Assembly: GCF_014641075.1 (NCBI RefSeq)
Contig: NZ_BMHP01000008.1
Coordinates: 62,001 to 126,000, forward strand
Direction: 5' to 3'
DNA: 64,000 bases
From: Paenibacillus nasutitermitis
GTDB lineage: Bacteria; Bacillota; Bacilli; Paenibacillales; Paenibacillaceae
Below, piece after piece: positions 9,081-16,561 of the stretch. Numbering within the stretch: position 1 is the stretch's first letter; every line of letters starts with the position of its first letter. The notes below the pieces were generated by a model that was given only the letters and a program-made list of their open reading frames with translations, searched no databases and had not been told where the DNA came from. Both the position numbers and the translations under genes were made by a program.

Positions 9081-10304
9081 ATGGGCGCCAAGGTTGTCAT
9101 TGTATGCGCACTCGATACGAAAGGCATCGAATGTGCGTTTATAAAAGAACTGCTCGTGGATGCAGGTCTGGATGTTCGTGTGATGGATACGGGAGTGCTG
9201 GGCGAGCCTGCTTTCGAGGCGGATGTTACAAACCGCGAAATCGCCCGGCTTGGCGGCACGGAGCTGGAAGCACTCCATACCCGCAACGATCGGGGCATTG
9301 CTGTCGAGACGATGATGCAAGGAGCGGCAGCCAAAATTCTGGAGCTCCATGAGCTTGGCGAGGTGGATGGGATCATCGGCCTTGGGGGCAGCGCGGGAAC
9401 GACAATCGGGACGGCTGCGATGCGTGCTCTGCCGCTGGGCATTCCAAAGGTGATGGCCACCACGCTCGCATCGGGCAATACCCGGCCGTATGTCGGGATG
9501 AAGGATGTCACGCTGTTCAATACCATTGTCGACGTTTCGGGACTGAACCGAATATCCCGCCACATGCTGGCTAACGCGGCATTTGCCTTGATCGGGATGG
9601 TAAAGGGCAGGCTGCCCGTATTCAAGTCGGATAAGCCGCTTGTTGCAGCCTCTATGTTTGGCGTAACTACGGCTTGTGTAGATACGGCCAGAGCTCGCCT
9701 GGAGGAACATGGATATGAGGTGCTGGTGTTTCATGGGACGGGCATCGGAGGGGCGACGATGGAGAGCCTGATTGATGGCGGCTTCTTCGCAGGCGTGCTG
9801 GATATCACGACAAGCGAGCTGGCGGATGATGTTGCGGGCGGCATGCTCAGCGCAGGCCCGCAGCGGTTGACAATGGCCGGCCGCAGAGGCGTACCACAGG
9901 TGGTCTCCGTCGGCGCCGTTGACATGGCCAATTTCGGGCCGCTTGAATCGGTGCCCCTGCCTCTTCATTCACGGCAGCTCTACCCGCATAATCCGACCAT
10001 AACTTTGATGCGGACCAATATCGAGGAGAACCGCGGCATTGGCGAACTAATTGCCAGCAAGCTGAATGCCGGTCCCGGGCACACGAAAGTCTTTCTCCCG
10101 CTGCGCGGAGTATCCGCATTGGATGCCGAAGGAGCACCGTTCTTCGGCCCCGAGGAGAATGCGGCCTTGTTCTCTGCCATTCGGGAGAAGCTGAGCCCTG
10201 AGATCGAGTTGATTGAAATGGATTGCCACATCAATAACGAGATTTTCGCTTTGGCTATGGCTAACAAATTAATAGAAATGATGAATTCCAGGGAGGAAGA
10301 ATAA
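9081..10304 (+). CDS. UPF0261 / Tm-1-like ATP-binding domain protein
   Basis: A 407-residue protein of the UPF0261 family, homologous to the N-terminal half of the tomato mosaic virus resistance protein Tm-1. It begins 'MGAKVVIVCALDTKG' and has a Gly-rich nucleotide-binding segment 'GIIGLGGSAGTTIGTAAM'. I chose ATG 9081 (preceded by GCGGGGGA) over a TTG at 9042. No reaction is established for bacterial members. It is the penultimate gene of the sugar operon, and the following gene encodes the homologue of the other half of Tm-1; three bases separate them. Confidence 0.9.
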   Translation: MGAKVVIVCALDTKGIECAFIKELLVDAGLDVRVMDTGVLGEPAFEADVTNREIARLGGTELEALHTRNDRGIAVETMMQGAAAKILELHELGEVDGIIGLGGSAGTTIGTAAMRALPLGIPKVMATTLASGNTRPYVGMKDVTLFNTIVDVSGLNRISRHMLANAAFALIGMVKGRLPVFKSDKPLVAASMFGVTTACVDTARARLEEHGYEVLVFHGTGIGGATMESLIDGGFFAGVLDITTSELADDVAGGMLSAGPQRLTMAGRRGVPQVVSVGAVDMANFGPLESVPLPLHSRQLYPHNPTITLMRTNIEENRGIGELIASKLNAGPGHTKVFLPLRGVSALDAEGAPFFGPEENAALFSAIREKLSPEIELIEMDCHINNEIFALAMANKLIEMMNSREEE

Positions 10305-10307
10305 GAC

Positions 10308-11147
10308 ATGGCGATTTCAAGACAAGATATACTAGCTCATTTGAGGAAAAGAGTCTCGGACGGCGTGCCGATTATCGGTGCCGGAGCGGGAGCGGGAATA
10401 TCGGCAAAAAGCGCGGAAATGGGCGGCATCGATCTGATCATCATCTATAACTCAGGAAAATTCCGGATGGCTGGTCGCGGTTCCGTAGCAGGAATGCTGC
10501 CCTATGGCGACGCCAATCAAATCGTTGTCGAGATGGGGAATGAAGTGCTTCCTGTCGTGAAACATACTCCTGTTCTTGCCGGAGTGTGCGGGACGGACCC
10601 TTTCCGGATGATGCCCAATTTCTTGCGTCAGATCAAGGAGATGGGCTTCTCGGGCGTTCAGAACTATCCGACCGTAGGTTATTTCGAAGGGGCTGCCCGA
10701 AGAGATATGGAGGAAACAGGATTCGGATACGGCCTGGAAGTGGATATGATCCGACAGGCCAGAGAGCTTGATTTATTTACATCTCCTTACGTCTATAATC
10801 CGACCGAAGCGGTACAAATGGCTGAAGCCGGCGCCGATATGCTGGTCGCCCATATGGGCTTGACTACCAAAGGCTCCATTGGGGCGTCCGTCTCCATGCC
10901 GCTTGATGAATGCATCGAGAAAATAAACGCGATCCGTGACGCAGCCAAGAAAGTGAACCCGGACATCTTGATTATTTGCCATGGAGGCCCGATCTCCGAG
11001 CCAGGCGATCTCGAGTATGTATTGTCACGGACCGAAGGCCTGGACGGCTTCTTCGGCGCATCCAGCATTGAGCGGCTGGCTACGGAACGAGCCATTAAGG
11101 AGCAGGTCATCAGCTTCAGAGAATCCGGCCGGACAAACGGCATGTAA
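10308..11147 (+). CDS. Phosphoenolpyruvate hydrolase-like TIM-barrel protein
   Basis: A 279-residue TIM-barrel protein of the family named after phosphoenolpyruvate hydrolase and equivalent to the C-terminal half of plant Tm-1. Recognisable parts are 'GAGAGAGISAKSAE', 'MLPYGDANQIV', 'GFSGVQNYPTVGYFEG' and 'ICHGGPISEPGDLEYVL'. Its SD (GGGAGGAAG) lies inside the end of the UPF0261 gene, so the two are coupled. The fold suggests a PEP/pyruvate-type aldolase or hydrolase step, which is inference. Confidence 0.88.
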   Translation: MAISRQDILAHLRKRVSDGVPIIGAGAGAGISAKSAEMGGIDLIIIYNSGKFRMAGRGSVAGMLPYGDANQIVVEMGNEVLPVVKHTPVLAGVCGTDPFRMMPNFLRQIKEMGFSGVQNYPTVGYFEGAARRDMEETGFGYGLEVDMIRQARELDLFTSPYVYNPTEAVQMAEAGADMLVAHMGLTTKGSIGASVSMPLDECIEKINAIRDAAKKVNPDILIICHGGPISEPGDLEYVLSRTEGLDGFFGASSIERLATERAIKEQVISFRESGRTNGM

Positions 11148-11190
11148 TTGAAGGAAACATACCCAGCAGCCTATGCCTGCTTATGGCTGT

Positions 11191-11227
11191 AAAGCCGTCA
11201 ACGAGTCAGTACCGGTTGGCGGCTTTA
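11191..11227 (+). terminator. Probable terminator of the sugar operon
   Basis: AAAGCCGTCAAC pairs with GTTGGCGGCTTT, with one mismatch. The T tract is short (TTTATTGTTG), so efficiency is uncertain. Confidence 0.6.
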
Positions 11228-11369
11228 TTGTTGACCCCATTGATAAATATCCCGTCCCCAATCGATTCGGCCTGCGGGTTCTTATCCGTCCCTTCAAAAA
11301 TCTAATATGGCGGTAAAAGGATTGTTGTCGCCTAAATGGCTGCGGGTGCTCCCGCTTCTCATGCCCGCC

Positions 11370-12599
11370 CTACTGCAGCGTCCTCCCTCGCCTTGCGACG
11401 AAGAAAAAGCACAGTACGGCCGCGACTACCAAAGCCGACATGACGATAGCCAGCGGCCAGGCGTTCTGATTGTCGCCGATGCCCACCAGCGGAGCCGCCG
11501 CGCCGCCGATAATAAAGGAGAGCATCCCCAGGAGGGCGGATGCGCTTCCCGCGGATTTCGCCTGGCTCTGGAGGGCCAGCGAGGTAGTCGTCGTGGATAT
11601 CAGGCCCACGCTGGAAACGACCAGGAAAAAGCCAGGCAGCACGAGATACAGTCCCGCATGGAGCGCAGCTGCAAGCAGCAGCAGGGCTCCGCCGAAGGCC
11701 GCCATCATAAGGCCGCTGCCCAGCACATTCCGCTCATGGACACGCCCTGCCAACCGGCCGGCGATTTGGCTGGCGGCTATAATGCCCGCGCCATTGATGC
11801 CAAAAATCAGGCTGAACATTCGCGGCGAAACGCCGAACAGCTCCTGTAGAACAAATGATGAGCCCGAGATATAAGCAAACATCGCCGCCATCACAAAACC
11901 TTGGGTCAACGCATACCCCATAAACAGCGAATCGCTCATCAAGCGCCGGAAGGTAGCCAGTGTATGGGCCATACCGCCGCTTGAGCGCCGGTCTGTCGGG
12001 AGAGTTTCCTTCATTCCGAACAGAACGGCCAGCAGCATCAGCACGCCGAGAATGCTGAGAAGTCCGAACACGCCTCTCCATGAGGTGAATGTCAGCACCT
12101 CGGCGCCGATAATGGGCGCAAGAATGGGAGCCGCTCCATTGACCAGCATCAACAGCGCAAAAAATTTAGTCAGCTCCACGCCGGAATATAGATCACGCAC
12201 ACTCGCTCTGGAGATGACGATCCCGGCGGCCCCCGCCAGCCCCTGAATGAAACGCAGGCCGATAAAGACCCATATATTGGGGGAGAATACGCATAATAAA
12301 GAAACAACCGCGTAAACGGCTACCCCGATAATAAGAGGAACCCGGCGGCCCCGCACATCGCTCAGAGGCCCTGCAAGCAGCTGGCCCAGTGCCAGCCCGA
12401 GCAGGCAGGCCGTCAGACTCAGCTGCGTGACGGAGGTTGTGGAACCGAGCTCCGCAGCCAAGGAAGGCAAAGCCGGAAGATACATATCCATAGAAAGCGG
12501 ACCGAAGGCGGCCAATGAGCCCAGCACGATCGCGAGCCATAAACGGCTGGATCCTGTGGCGGGCCGGGCCGCGGATGTGGATTGGCTCATTTTTATCAT
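11370..12599 (-). CDS. Bcr/CflA-type MFS drug exporter
   Basis: A 409-residue, 12-helix major facilitator of the DHA1 Bcr/CflA subfamily. The N-terminus 'LGSLAAFGPLSMDMYLPALPSL' and the loop 'GPLSDVRGRRVPLIIG' (motif A) are diagnostic. Family members export chloramphenicol, bicyclomycin or sulfonamides by proton antiport; the substrate here cannot be read from sequence. Initiation may be at 12599 or 12590, behind AAGGGAATGA. It stands alone, on the opposite strand from the operon before it. Confidence 0.92.
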   Translation of the reverse strand: MIKMSQSTSAARPATGSSRLWLAIVLGSLAAFGPLSMDMYLPALPSLAAELGSTTSVTQLSLTACLLGLALGQLLAGPLSDVRGRRVPLIIGVAVYAVVSLLCVFSPNIWVFIGLRFIQGLAGAAGIVISRASVRDLYSGVELTKFFALLMLVNGAAPILAPIIGAEVLTFTSWRGVFGLLSILGVLMLLAVLFGMKETLPTDRRSSGGMAHTLATFRRLMSDSLFMGYALTQGFVMAAMFAYISGSSFVLQELFGVSPRMFSLIFGINGAGIIAASQIAGRLAGRVHERNVLGSGLMMAAFGGALLLLAAALHAGLYLVLPGFFLVVSSVGLISTTTTSLALQSQAKSAGSASALLGMLSFIIGGAAAPLVGIGDNQNAWPLAIVMSALVVAAVLCFFFVARRGRTLQ

Positions 12600-12729
12600 T
12601 CATTCCCTTCATTGCAATCCTATGCATGTCCAAGGCGGACTGATACGCCGCCTCTACCTTGTATCGTTGGACCAACAACAGTATGGGGAATACTATCATG
12701 CATACCCGCCTGATGTCCAGGCCTAATCA

Positions 12730-12758
12730 TTGGCATTCCCGCATAGAGCGTTTATACT
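12730..12758 (+). promoter_or_regulatory. SigA-type promoter of the VOC gene
   Basis: TTGGCA (12730-12735) and TATACT (12753-12758) are separated by 17 bp. Confidence 0.6.
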
Positions 12759-12787
12759 GTGGGAGGACTAACTTTCAATGAGAGCGG

Positions 12788-13210
12788 GTGGCTTTATTGG
12801 GCAGCAATGGTAAAATTGGCGGCGGCGGTTTCCATCATGTCGCGATTCGAGTCTGCGATTTCGATGCAACGGTACGTTTCTACACGGAAGTCCTCGGTTT
12901 CACGGACAAAGTCCGCTGGGGCGAAGGCGACAGCCGGGCGATTATGCTCGACACCGGCGACGGCAACTATCTCGAGGTTTTTGCCGGCGGCACGAAAGGC
13001 GAGAAGCCCGAAGGCGCTTTTCTTCACCTGGCCCTGCGTTCGGATGATGTGGATGCCGCGACGGAGCTTGCCAGGGCAGCCGGCATGGAAATTACAGTCG
13101 AGCCCAAGGATGCCGAGCTCGGCGGCTCGCGGGTTCGGATTTCGTTCTTCAAAGGTCCAGATGGCGAAATTATTGAACTTTTCCAAAGCACGGGCGGCCA
13201 TCCTCTTTAA
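12788..13210 (+). CDS. VOC (glyoxalase-fold) family protein
   Basis: A 140-residue vicinal-oxygen-chelate protein with paired beta-alpha-beta modules: 'FHHVAIRVCDFDATVRFYTEVLGF' in the first half and 'HLALRSDDVDAATELARAAGMEI' in the second, with metal-type His and Glu in 'GGFHHV', 'LEVF' and 'IELF'. The substrate is unknown. The frame opens at a GTG (12788) just after a stop at 12779; GGGAGG at 12761 is rather distant, so the start is uncertain. Confidence 0.85.
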   Translation: MALLGSNGKIGGGGFHHVAIRVCDFDATVRFYTEVLGFTDKVRWGEGDSRAIMLDTGDGNYLEVFAGGTKGEKPEGAFLHLALRSDDVDAATELARAAGMEITVEPKDAELGGSRVRISFFKGPDGEIIELFQSTGGHPL

Positions 13211-13322
13211 ACACGCAAACGCATACTTTTAAGCGCAGGCTCTGAGCCCCTTTATAATAGAGGGCCCAGAGCCTGTCTGTCCCTGGTAGCCGATCGTGAA
13301 CGGAAATGTTTAAGATTAGTTG

Positions 13323-13342
13323 CGGAGAACCGTACCATAAAT
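13323..13342 (+). repeat. Left direct repeat flanking the island
   Basis: The sequence CGGAGAACCGTACCATAAAT matches 15821-15840 at 18 of 20 positions in the same orientation. The two copies enclose the three-gene AT-rich island. Confidence 0.6.
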
Positions 13343-13623
13343 AGGTAATGGGTAGGGTGATAATAAAGTCCTCGCATGAGCTCAAAAAAACTATGAAAAA
13401 TATGGAACTTGTGAGGAAGGATATATACCGTTTATAAGTCACTGAAACAGATGTTCGTGACCCGATCTGGAAACGATTGAGCTAAAGGGCACGAAAGTCT
13501 GGGGTTGCTAGGCGCGGGCTCGTTTTATGTAATGTGGAGGGGGAGGCAATTGCCCAGCAAATTAAAACCAAATGTAGTGAATATCCTATCATCTTTTGGC
13601 ACATACTAAGTAGTGATTTTACA

Positions 13624-13644
13624 TTGTAAAAAATTTTTTTACAA
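13624..13644 (+). promoter_or_regulatory. Palindromic operator before the HTH gene
   Basis: TTGTAAAAAA and TTTTTTACAA are perfect inverted arms around one central T. The right arm covers the expected -35 position of the promoter whose -10 is TATAAT (13662-13667). This is the expected placement for autorepression by the HTH protein. Confidence 0.65.
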
Positions 13645-13661
13645 CCCATTGCTCGTTAGCA

Positions 13662-13667
13662 TATAAT
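13662..13667 (+). promoter_or_regulatory. -10 element of the island operon
   Basis: A consensus TATAAT 32 bases before the start codon. No good -35 is visible outside the palindrome. Confidence 0.6.
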
Positions 13668-13698
13668 AAAGAAAGGTACAGGAGAGAGGTGCGAAGAA

Positions 13699-14067
13699 AT
13701 GAACTACGATTATTATGAATACCGTGATTTGATTGCTCAGAACTTAATTTCCTTTTTGAAACAGCGCGGCTACTCTAAGTTATCCTTTTCAAAGTTGACT
13801 GACATTTCACGTCCAACGATTGATCAAATTTTAAAAGGTGAAAGTCCAAGTCCAAAACAATATCACACTCAGATCACAAAAATCAATGAGACGTTCCAAT
13901 TACCAGAGGATTACTTCATTATGTTTCAGGAGCAACCCACGATAACTTCACGTTACGTGTACGCTTATTCTGACCATGGTCGAGATGCAGATAGAAGTCC
14001 CAAAACAATGGAGCTTCTCAATGCGCTGGATGATATTCTGGACGTTTATTCCCTTTATTTGAAGTAA
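13699..14067 (+). CDS. Xre-type helix-turn-helix protein
   Basis: A 122-residue DNA-binding protein. Residues ~10-65 form a Cro/C1-like HTH ('LISFLKQRGYSKLSFSKL' then 'ISRPTIDQILKGE'); the acidic C-terminal tail is unassigned. The ribosome site is GGAGAGAGG. It is the first gene of an AT-rich operon with an ImmA/IrrE protease and a PIN-like nuclease, and probably represses the operon through the palindrome at 13624-13644. In ImmA/IrrE systems the protease often cleaves the partner Xre repressor, so this protein is the likely substrate (inference). Confidence 0.85.
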   Translation: MNYDYYEYRDLIAQNLISFLKQRGYSKLSFSKLTDISRPTIDQILKGESPSPKQYHTQITKINETFQLPEDYFIMFQEQPTITSRYVYAYSDHGRDADRSPKTMELLNALDDILDVYSLYLK

Positions 14068-14082
14068 GGAGGGGCTTGTTTC

Positions 14083-14913
14083 ATGCGAATTACCAGCGAT
14101 AATCTGGATCAAACGATACGTTTAAATGAACAAATTTCAGAACAGATTGTAGATCACATTCACTTCATTGAAAAACGTTTAATCAAATGGCAGTCCCTTC
14201 CGATTGAGGAGCAAGCTTTTGAGATCCTAAAGGAACAAAACTTGATAGAAGTGCCGATACCTGATGAAAATTGGGGTGGCGCAATACGTAAGTTTACGAA
14301 TAATAAGTTGATTCCCATCATTAATACGTATCAACCGCGATTGTATCAATACTTCATTTACTGGCATGAAATTTATCATTTAACTGAACGTGAAGAGATG
14401 CAGACAATGCATAAGGATGGTTACGAGATCATAACTGATTTTGATCTTAATGAGCGCAAAGCAGATTACTTTGCAAGCCAGATGATCTTTGGTAGAACGG
14501 ATCTTTACGACTTCTTCCACTCATTAAACACAAATGATTTCATTGACCGAATTGCGCATTGTATGAAGTCCTTTAAAGCCCCTTATAAAGCGATCTTGAT
14601 TGAATTGTATCAGATCGCCAATAAGAATAATCACGCTCAACTGCAGGGTGATATCAAGAAACATTTTGATTTACGTCTTAAACCAAATGAGTGGGAAATT
14701 ATTTTCCAGGAAAATGGTTTGGATGATTCTTTGATTAAGCCTTCATACGTGACGAATATGAATGCGATCATCAACACAATCCAGAAAGAAATCAAAAAAC
14801 ATCCTGATGTCCAGTTCTACAAAGACAACTTATATTTAATCAAGGAATGGGAGCTAAAGTACAAAAACGTTCAGCTTGAAGCCAAAGGAGCAGAGGATGG
14901 GCAACTATCGTGA
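14083..14913 (+). CDS. ImmA/IrrE-family metalloprotease
   Basis: A 276-residue protein with a zinc-protease motif: H95-E96-x-x-H99 in 'YWHEIYHLTE', and the downstream glutamate E124 in 'LNERKADYFASQ', as in ImmA/IrrE peptidases (COG2856). The C-terminal ~100 residues are of unknown function and may be a sensor or partner-binding part. It follows the HTH gene by 15 nt behind AAGGAGGGG and overlaps the next gene by 17 nt. Family members cleave Xre-type repressors in response to a signal, as in ICEBs1 and Deinococcus IrrE. Confidence 0.88.
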   Translation: MRITSDNLDQTIRLNEQISEQIVDHIHFIEKRLIKWQSLPIEEQAFEILKEQNLIEVPIPDENWGGAIRKFTNNKLIPIINTYQPRLYQYFIYWHEIYHLTEREEMQTMHKDGYEIITDFDLNERKADYFASQMIFGRTDLYDFFHSLNTNDFIDRIAHCMKSFKAPYKAILIELYQIANKNNHAQLQGDIKKHFDLRLKPNEWEIIFQENGLDDSLIKPSYVTNMNAIINTIQKEIKKHPDVQFYKDNLYLIKEWELKYKNVQLEAKGAEDGQLS

Positions 14914-15745
14914 CCTAAGTCAGTTATTACGAGGAATGACTGGGGCAAAGATATTGATTTTGGATACTAACAACATCCAGTTTTATTATCAGCACGAGAC
15001 AGTATTGCCGAAGTCTGAAGTTTTTGCCCCATATGATCTTATTCTTATTCCAGGTTGGGTTCAAAATGAATTCGGCCATCACGCTGGGAAATCAGCATTT
15101 GTTTACTCCATTCCTAAACCCTTAATTATTATTGATGAGGCTGAGGATTACTTGGAGATGATCGGATATAATGATGAGCGACTAATGGAGCTATTCCGAC
15201 TTGCCTCCACTGGTCTTGGCAAAGCATTACGTTTCATTCACATCTGTAAAAAAGATCATCAAATTCTACCTGATGCATGGATTGATGATTTTTATGATCA
15301 GGGTTTTGAGACAAAGCGAATGCCATCAGGACTGACCACAAAGAAGAATGCTGGGGAAGTTTCAATTGTTACGCTGTGCTTCTTGTTGCTGTCTCACTTT
15401 AGCAATCATATTGGATCTATTTCCTTAGCGTCCAGTGATCATGGTACTTACCATTTAAAAGACAAGGTGCTTAGCGAAGCCAATTCACCTTTATTACATC
15501 TTGGCATTTCGCAAGCGCCGCCAATCTCTTTTCAAAGTACGGACGTCGTAATCTACAACGCAGTAAGGACAGGTCTAATCCAGCCTCAACAAATTCATGC
15601 TTTACGAAATCATACACAGGAACGGTCGACGATCTATCTCGAAAGCTTTTCGGATCGAGACTCGGCAATCCATCATCACCTGGTGGATATCCCCTCCTTC
15701 ATTTCGATCTGTTCCGATCATGAAAAATATAAAGTGATCTTTTAG
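14897..15745 (+). CDS. PIN-like nuclease-fold protein
   Basis: A 282-residue protein not assigned to a named family. Its acidic residues fit a PIN-type RNase: D23 in 'ILILDTNNIQF', E58 in 'WVQNEFGHH', E154 in 'KKNAGEVSIVTL' and D181 in 'ASSDHGTYHL', each in hydrophobic strand or helix surroundings expected for PIN domains. I chose the ATG at 14897 (AAAGGAG at 14884) over a TTG at 14876. It overlaps the protease gene, so the two are coupled. The residue pattern is seen directly; nuclease activity is inferred. Confidence 0.65.
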   Translation: MGNYRDLSQLLRGMTGAKILILDTNNIQFYYQHETVLPKSEVFAPYDLILIPGWVQNEFGHHAGKSAFVYSIPKPLIIIDEAEDYLEMIGYNDERLMELFRLASTGLGKALRFIHICKKDHQILPDAWIDDFYDQGFETKRMPSGLTTKKNAGEVSIVTLCFLLLSHFSNHIGSISLASSDHGTYHLKDKVLSEANSPLLHLGISQAPPISFQSTDVVIYNAVRTGLIQPQQIHALRNHTQERSTIYLESFSDRDSAIHHHLVDIPSFISICSDHEKYKVIF

Positions 15746-15768
15746 TGCCTGTGGCTACATAAAGACAG

Positions 15769-15795
15769 AACCCTCCCAAAACAGGAGGGTTTCTT
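15769..15795 (+). terminator. Terminator of the island operon
   Basis: AACCCTCC and GGAGGGTT form a stem followed by TTCTTG, 24 nt after the PIN-like gene. Confidence 0.8.
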
Positions 15796-15820
15796 GCTGT
15801 ACATTACCTTTAAATCGATA

Positions 15821-15840
15821 CGGAGAGCCGTACCATAAGT
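15821..15840 (+). repeat. Right direct repeat flanking the island
   Basis: CGGAGAGCCGTACCATAAGT matches the copy at 13323-13342 with two mismatches (A/G at both). Confidence 0.6.
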
Positions 15841-16053
15841 GACGGCGAAATTTCTTGGCTTATCAATTCAAAGGTGCGGTAAGGATTTGTTACACTAGTG
15901 GGCAGGATAGTGTGAATAGTAATGCGAACAGTAGAATTTCTCAGTGATGTAATAATAGGTTCGAAGTACAGGCCGCCGATTACTTCGACGGCCATCAGTG
16001 CATGTTTTATTCACTTCATGACGGTTCATCATGGTTTTGTACAGCAATTCCTT

Positions 16054-16255
16054 TCATGATCGTAGTAATGGCTTCTCCCCTCTACTCTTCCCTCTCTCCA
16101 AAATAGATACGAAAGCATTTCTTCTGGGTAGAATGAAGTGTCTTCGATACACATCCATCAGCTGGGGGTTCTCAATGATCCCAACCATAATTCTTACAAC
16201 AGGTGGCAGAGATATGCCATAAATCGAGTTTACTGATCGGACCATACTATCCGTA
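16054..16255 (-). pseudogene. C-terminal remnant of a TetR-family regulator
   Basis: The minus-strand translation contains 'IIENPQLMDVYRRHFILPRR' followed by 'FVSILERGKSRGE', typical of the C-terminal domain of TetR regulators. No DNA-binding domain is present upstream; the frame instead runs into an SLH-like fragment. I read it as a decayed, rearranged gene. Confidence 0.55.
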
Positions 16256-16440
16256 AAAGAGAGCAAATCTTCCCCGCTTCCGATGTCCTTATACCTGTCC
16301 AAACTTGCGAATTCCGTCGTGATCGGCACCTATTCGAGGGCAATCGCGGCCGCCAGCATACTCGCCATTTACTCGCGGGTCAGCGGCTGATCGGGTTTGA
16401 AACGATTGCCTTCTTCTACAGGCCGGTGAATGGACCTGTT
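16256..16440 (-). pseudogene. Remnant of an S-layer homology (SLH) domain gene
   Basis: The minus strand encodes 'EEGNRFKPDQPLTRE', stop, 'MASMLAAAIALE', stop, then 'LDRYKDI'. This is the core of an SLH repeat (GNxFxPxxxITRxEMAxML) with in-frame stops at 16369-16371 and 16330-16332. Restoring a Glu codon at the first stop gives a standard SLH motif. Confidence 0.7.
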
Positions 16441-16483
16441 TTGATTTTCGACACGGAAAATGCAATTTCCTTTGGCCCCCCCG

Positions 16484-16513
16484 TTTACAATTCGTGTAAA
16501 AGATCTTTATAAT
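16484..16513 (+). promoter_or_regulatory. SigA-type promoter of ddh
   Basis: TTTACA (16484-16489) and TATAAT (16508-16513) are 18 bp apart, about 50 bases before the coding start. Confidence 0.7.
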
Positions 16514-16561
16514 TAATAGAGCTGAAAGAAATTTTAAAGAAGGACAGAAGGAGGGCTTTAT

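Larger units (their letters stand above)
13211..13698. other. Non-coding stretch holding the left boundary of the AT-rich island
   Basis: No convincing gene is present. It contains the left copy of a 20-nt direct repeat (13323-13342), a hairpin-like GTCAC...GTGAC segment near 13438-13461, and the promoter/operator of the HTH gene. Base composition shifts to AT-rich towards the right end. Confidence 0.6.
15746..16561. other. Gene-poor stretch with decayed gene remnants
   Basis: No intact gene. From left to right it holds the island terminator, the right direct repeat (15821-15840), a region without recognisable content (15841-16053), a TetR-like fragment (16054-16255), an SLH-domain fragment (16256-16440) and the ddh promoter (16484-16513). 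Confidence 0.7.

Noticed and set aside
8931..9968. 345-codon minus-strand frame opposite the UPF0261 gene
   Set aside because: Composition is typical of an antisense shadow (many His, Cys, Arg) and the plus-strand gene fits its family throughout.
13170..13442. 90-codon minus-strand frame with a hydrophobic N-terminus
   Set aside because: No ribosome site, overlaps the end of the VOC gene, and crosses the left direct repeat. I could not link it to any family.
13470..13530. Segment resembling the 3' half of a c-di-GMP-I riboswitch (GCTAAAG... and GGGGTTGC)
   Set aside because: The 5' half with the GGACGCAAAGC-type core is absent and no coherent fold could be drawn; covariance-model search would decide.
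13323..15840. The island as an insertion sequence or integrative element
   Set aside because: No transposase, integrase or terminal inverted repeats are present, so I report only direct repeats and foreign composition.
15810..15995. 61-codon minus-strand frame across the right direct repeat
   Set aside because: No ribosome site and no recognisable family; it ends within the repeat and looks like chance or decay.
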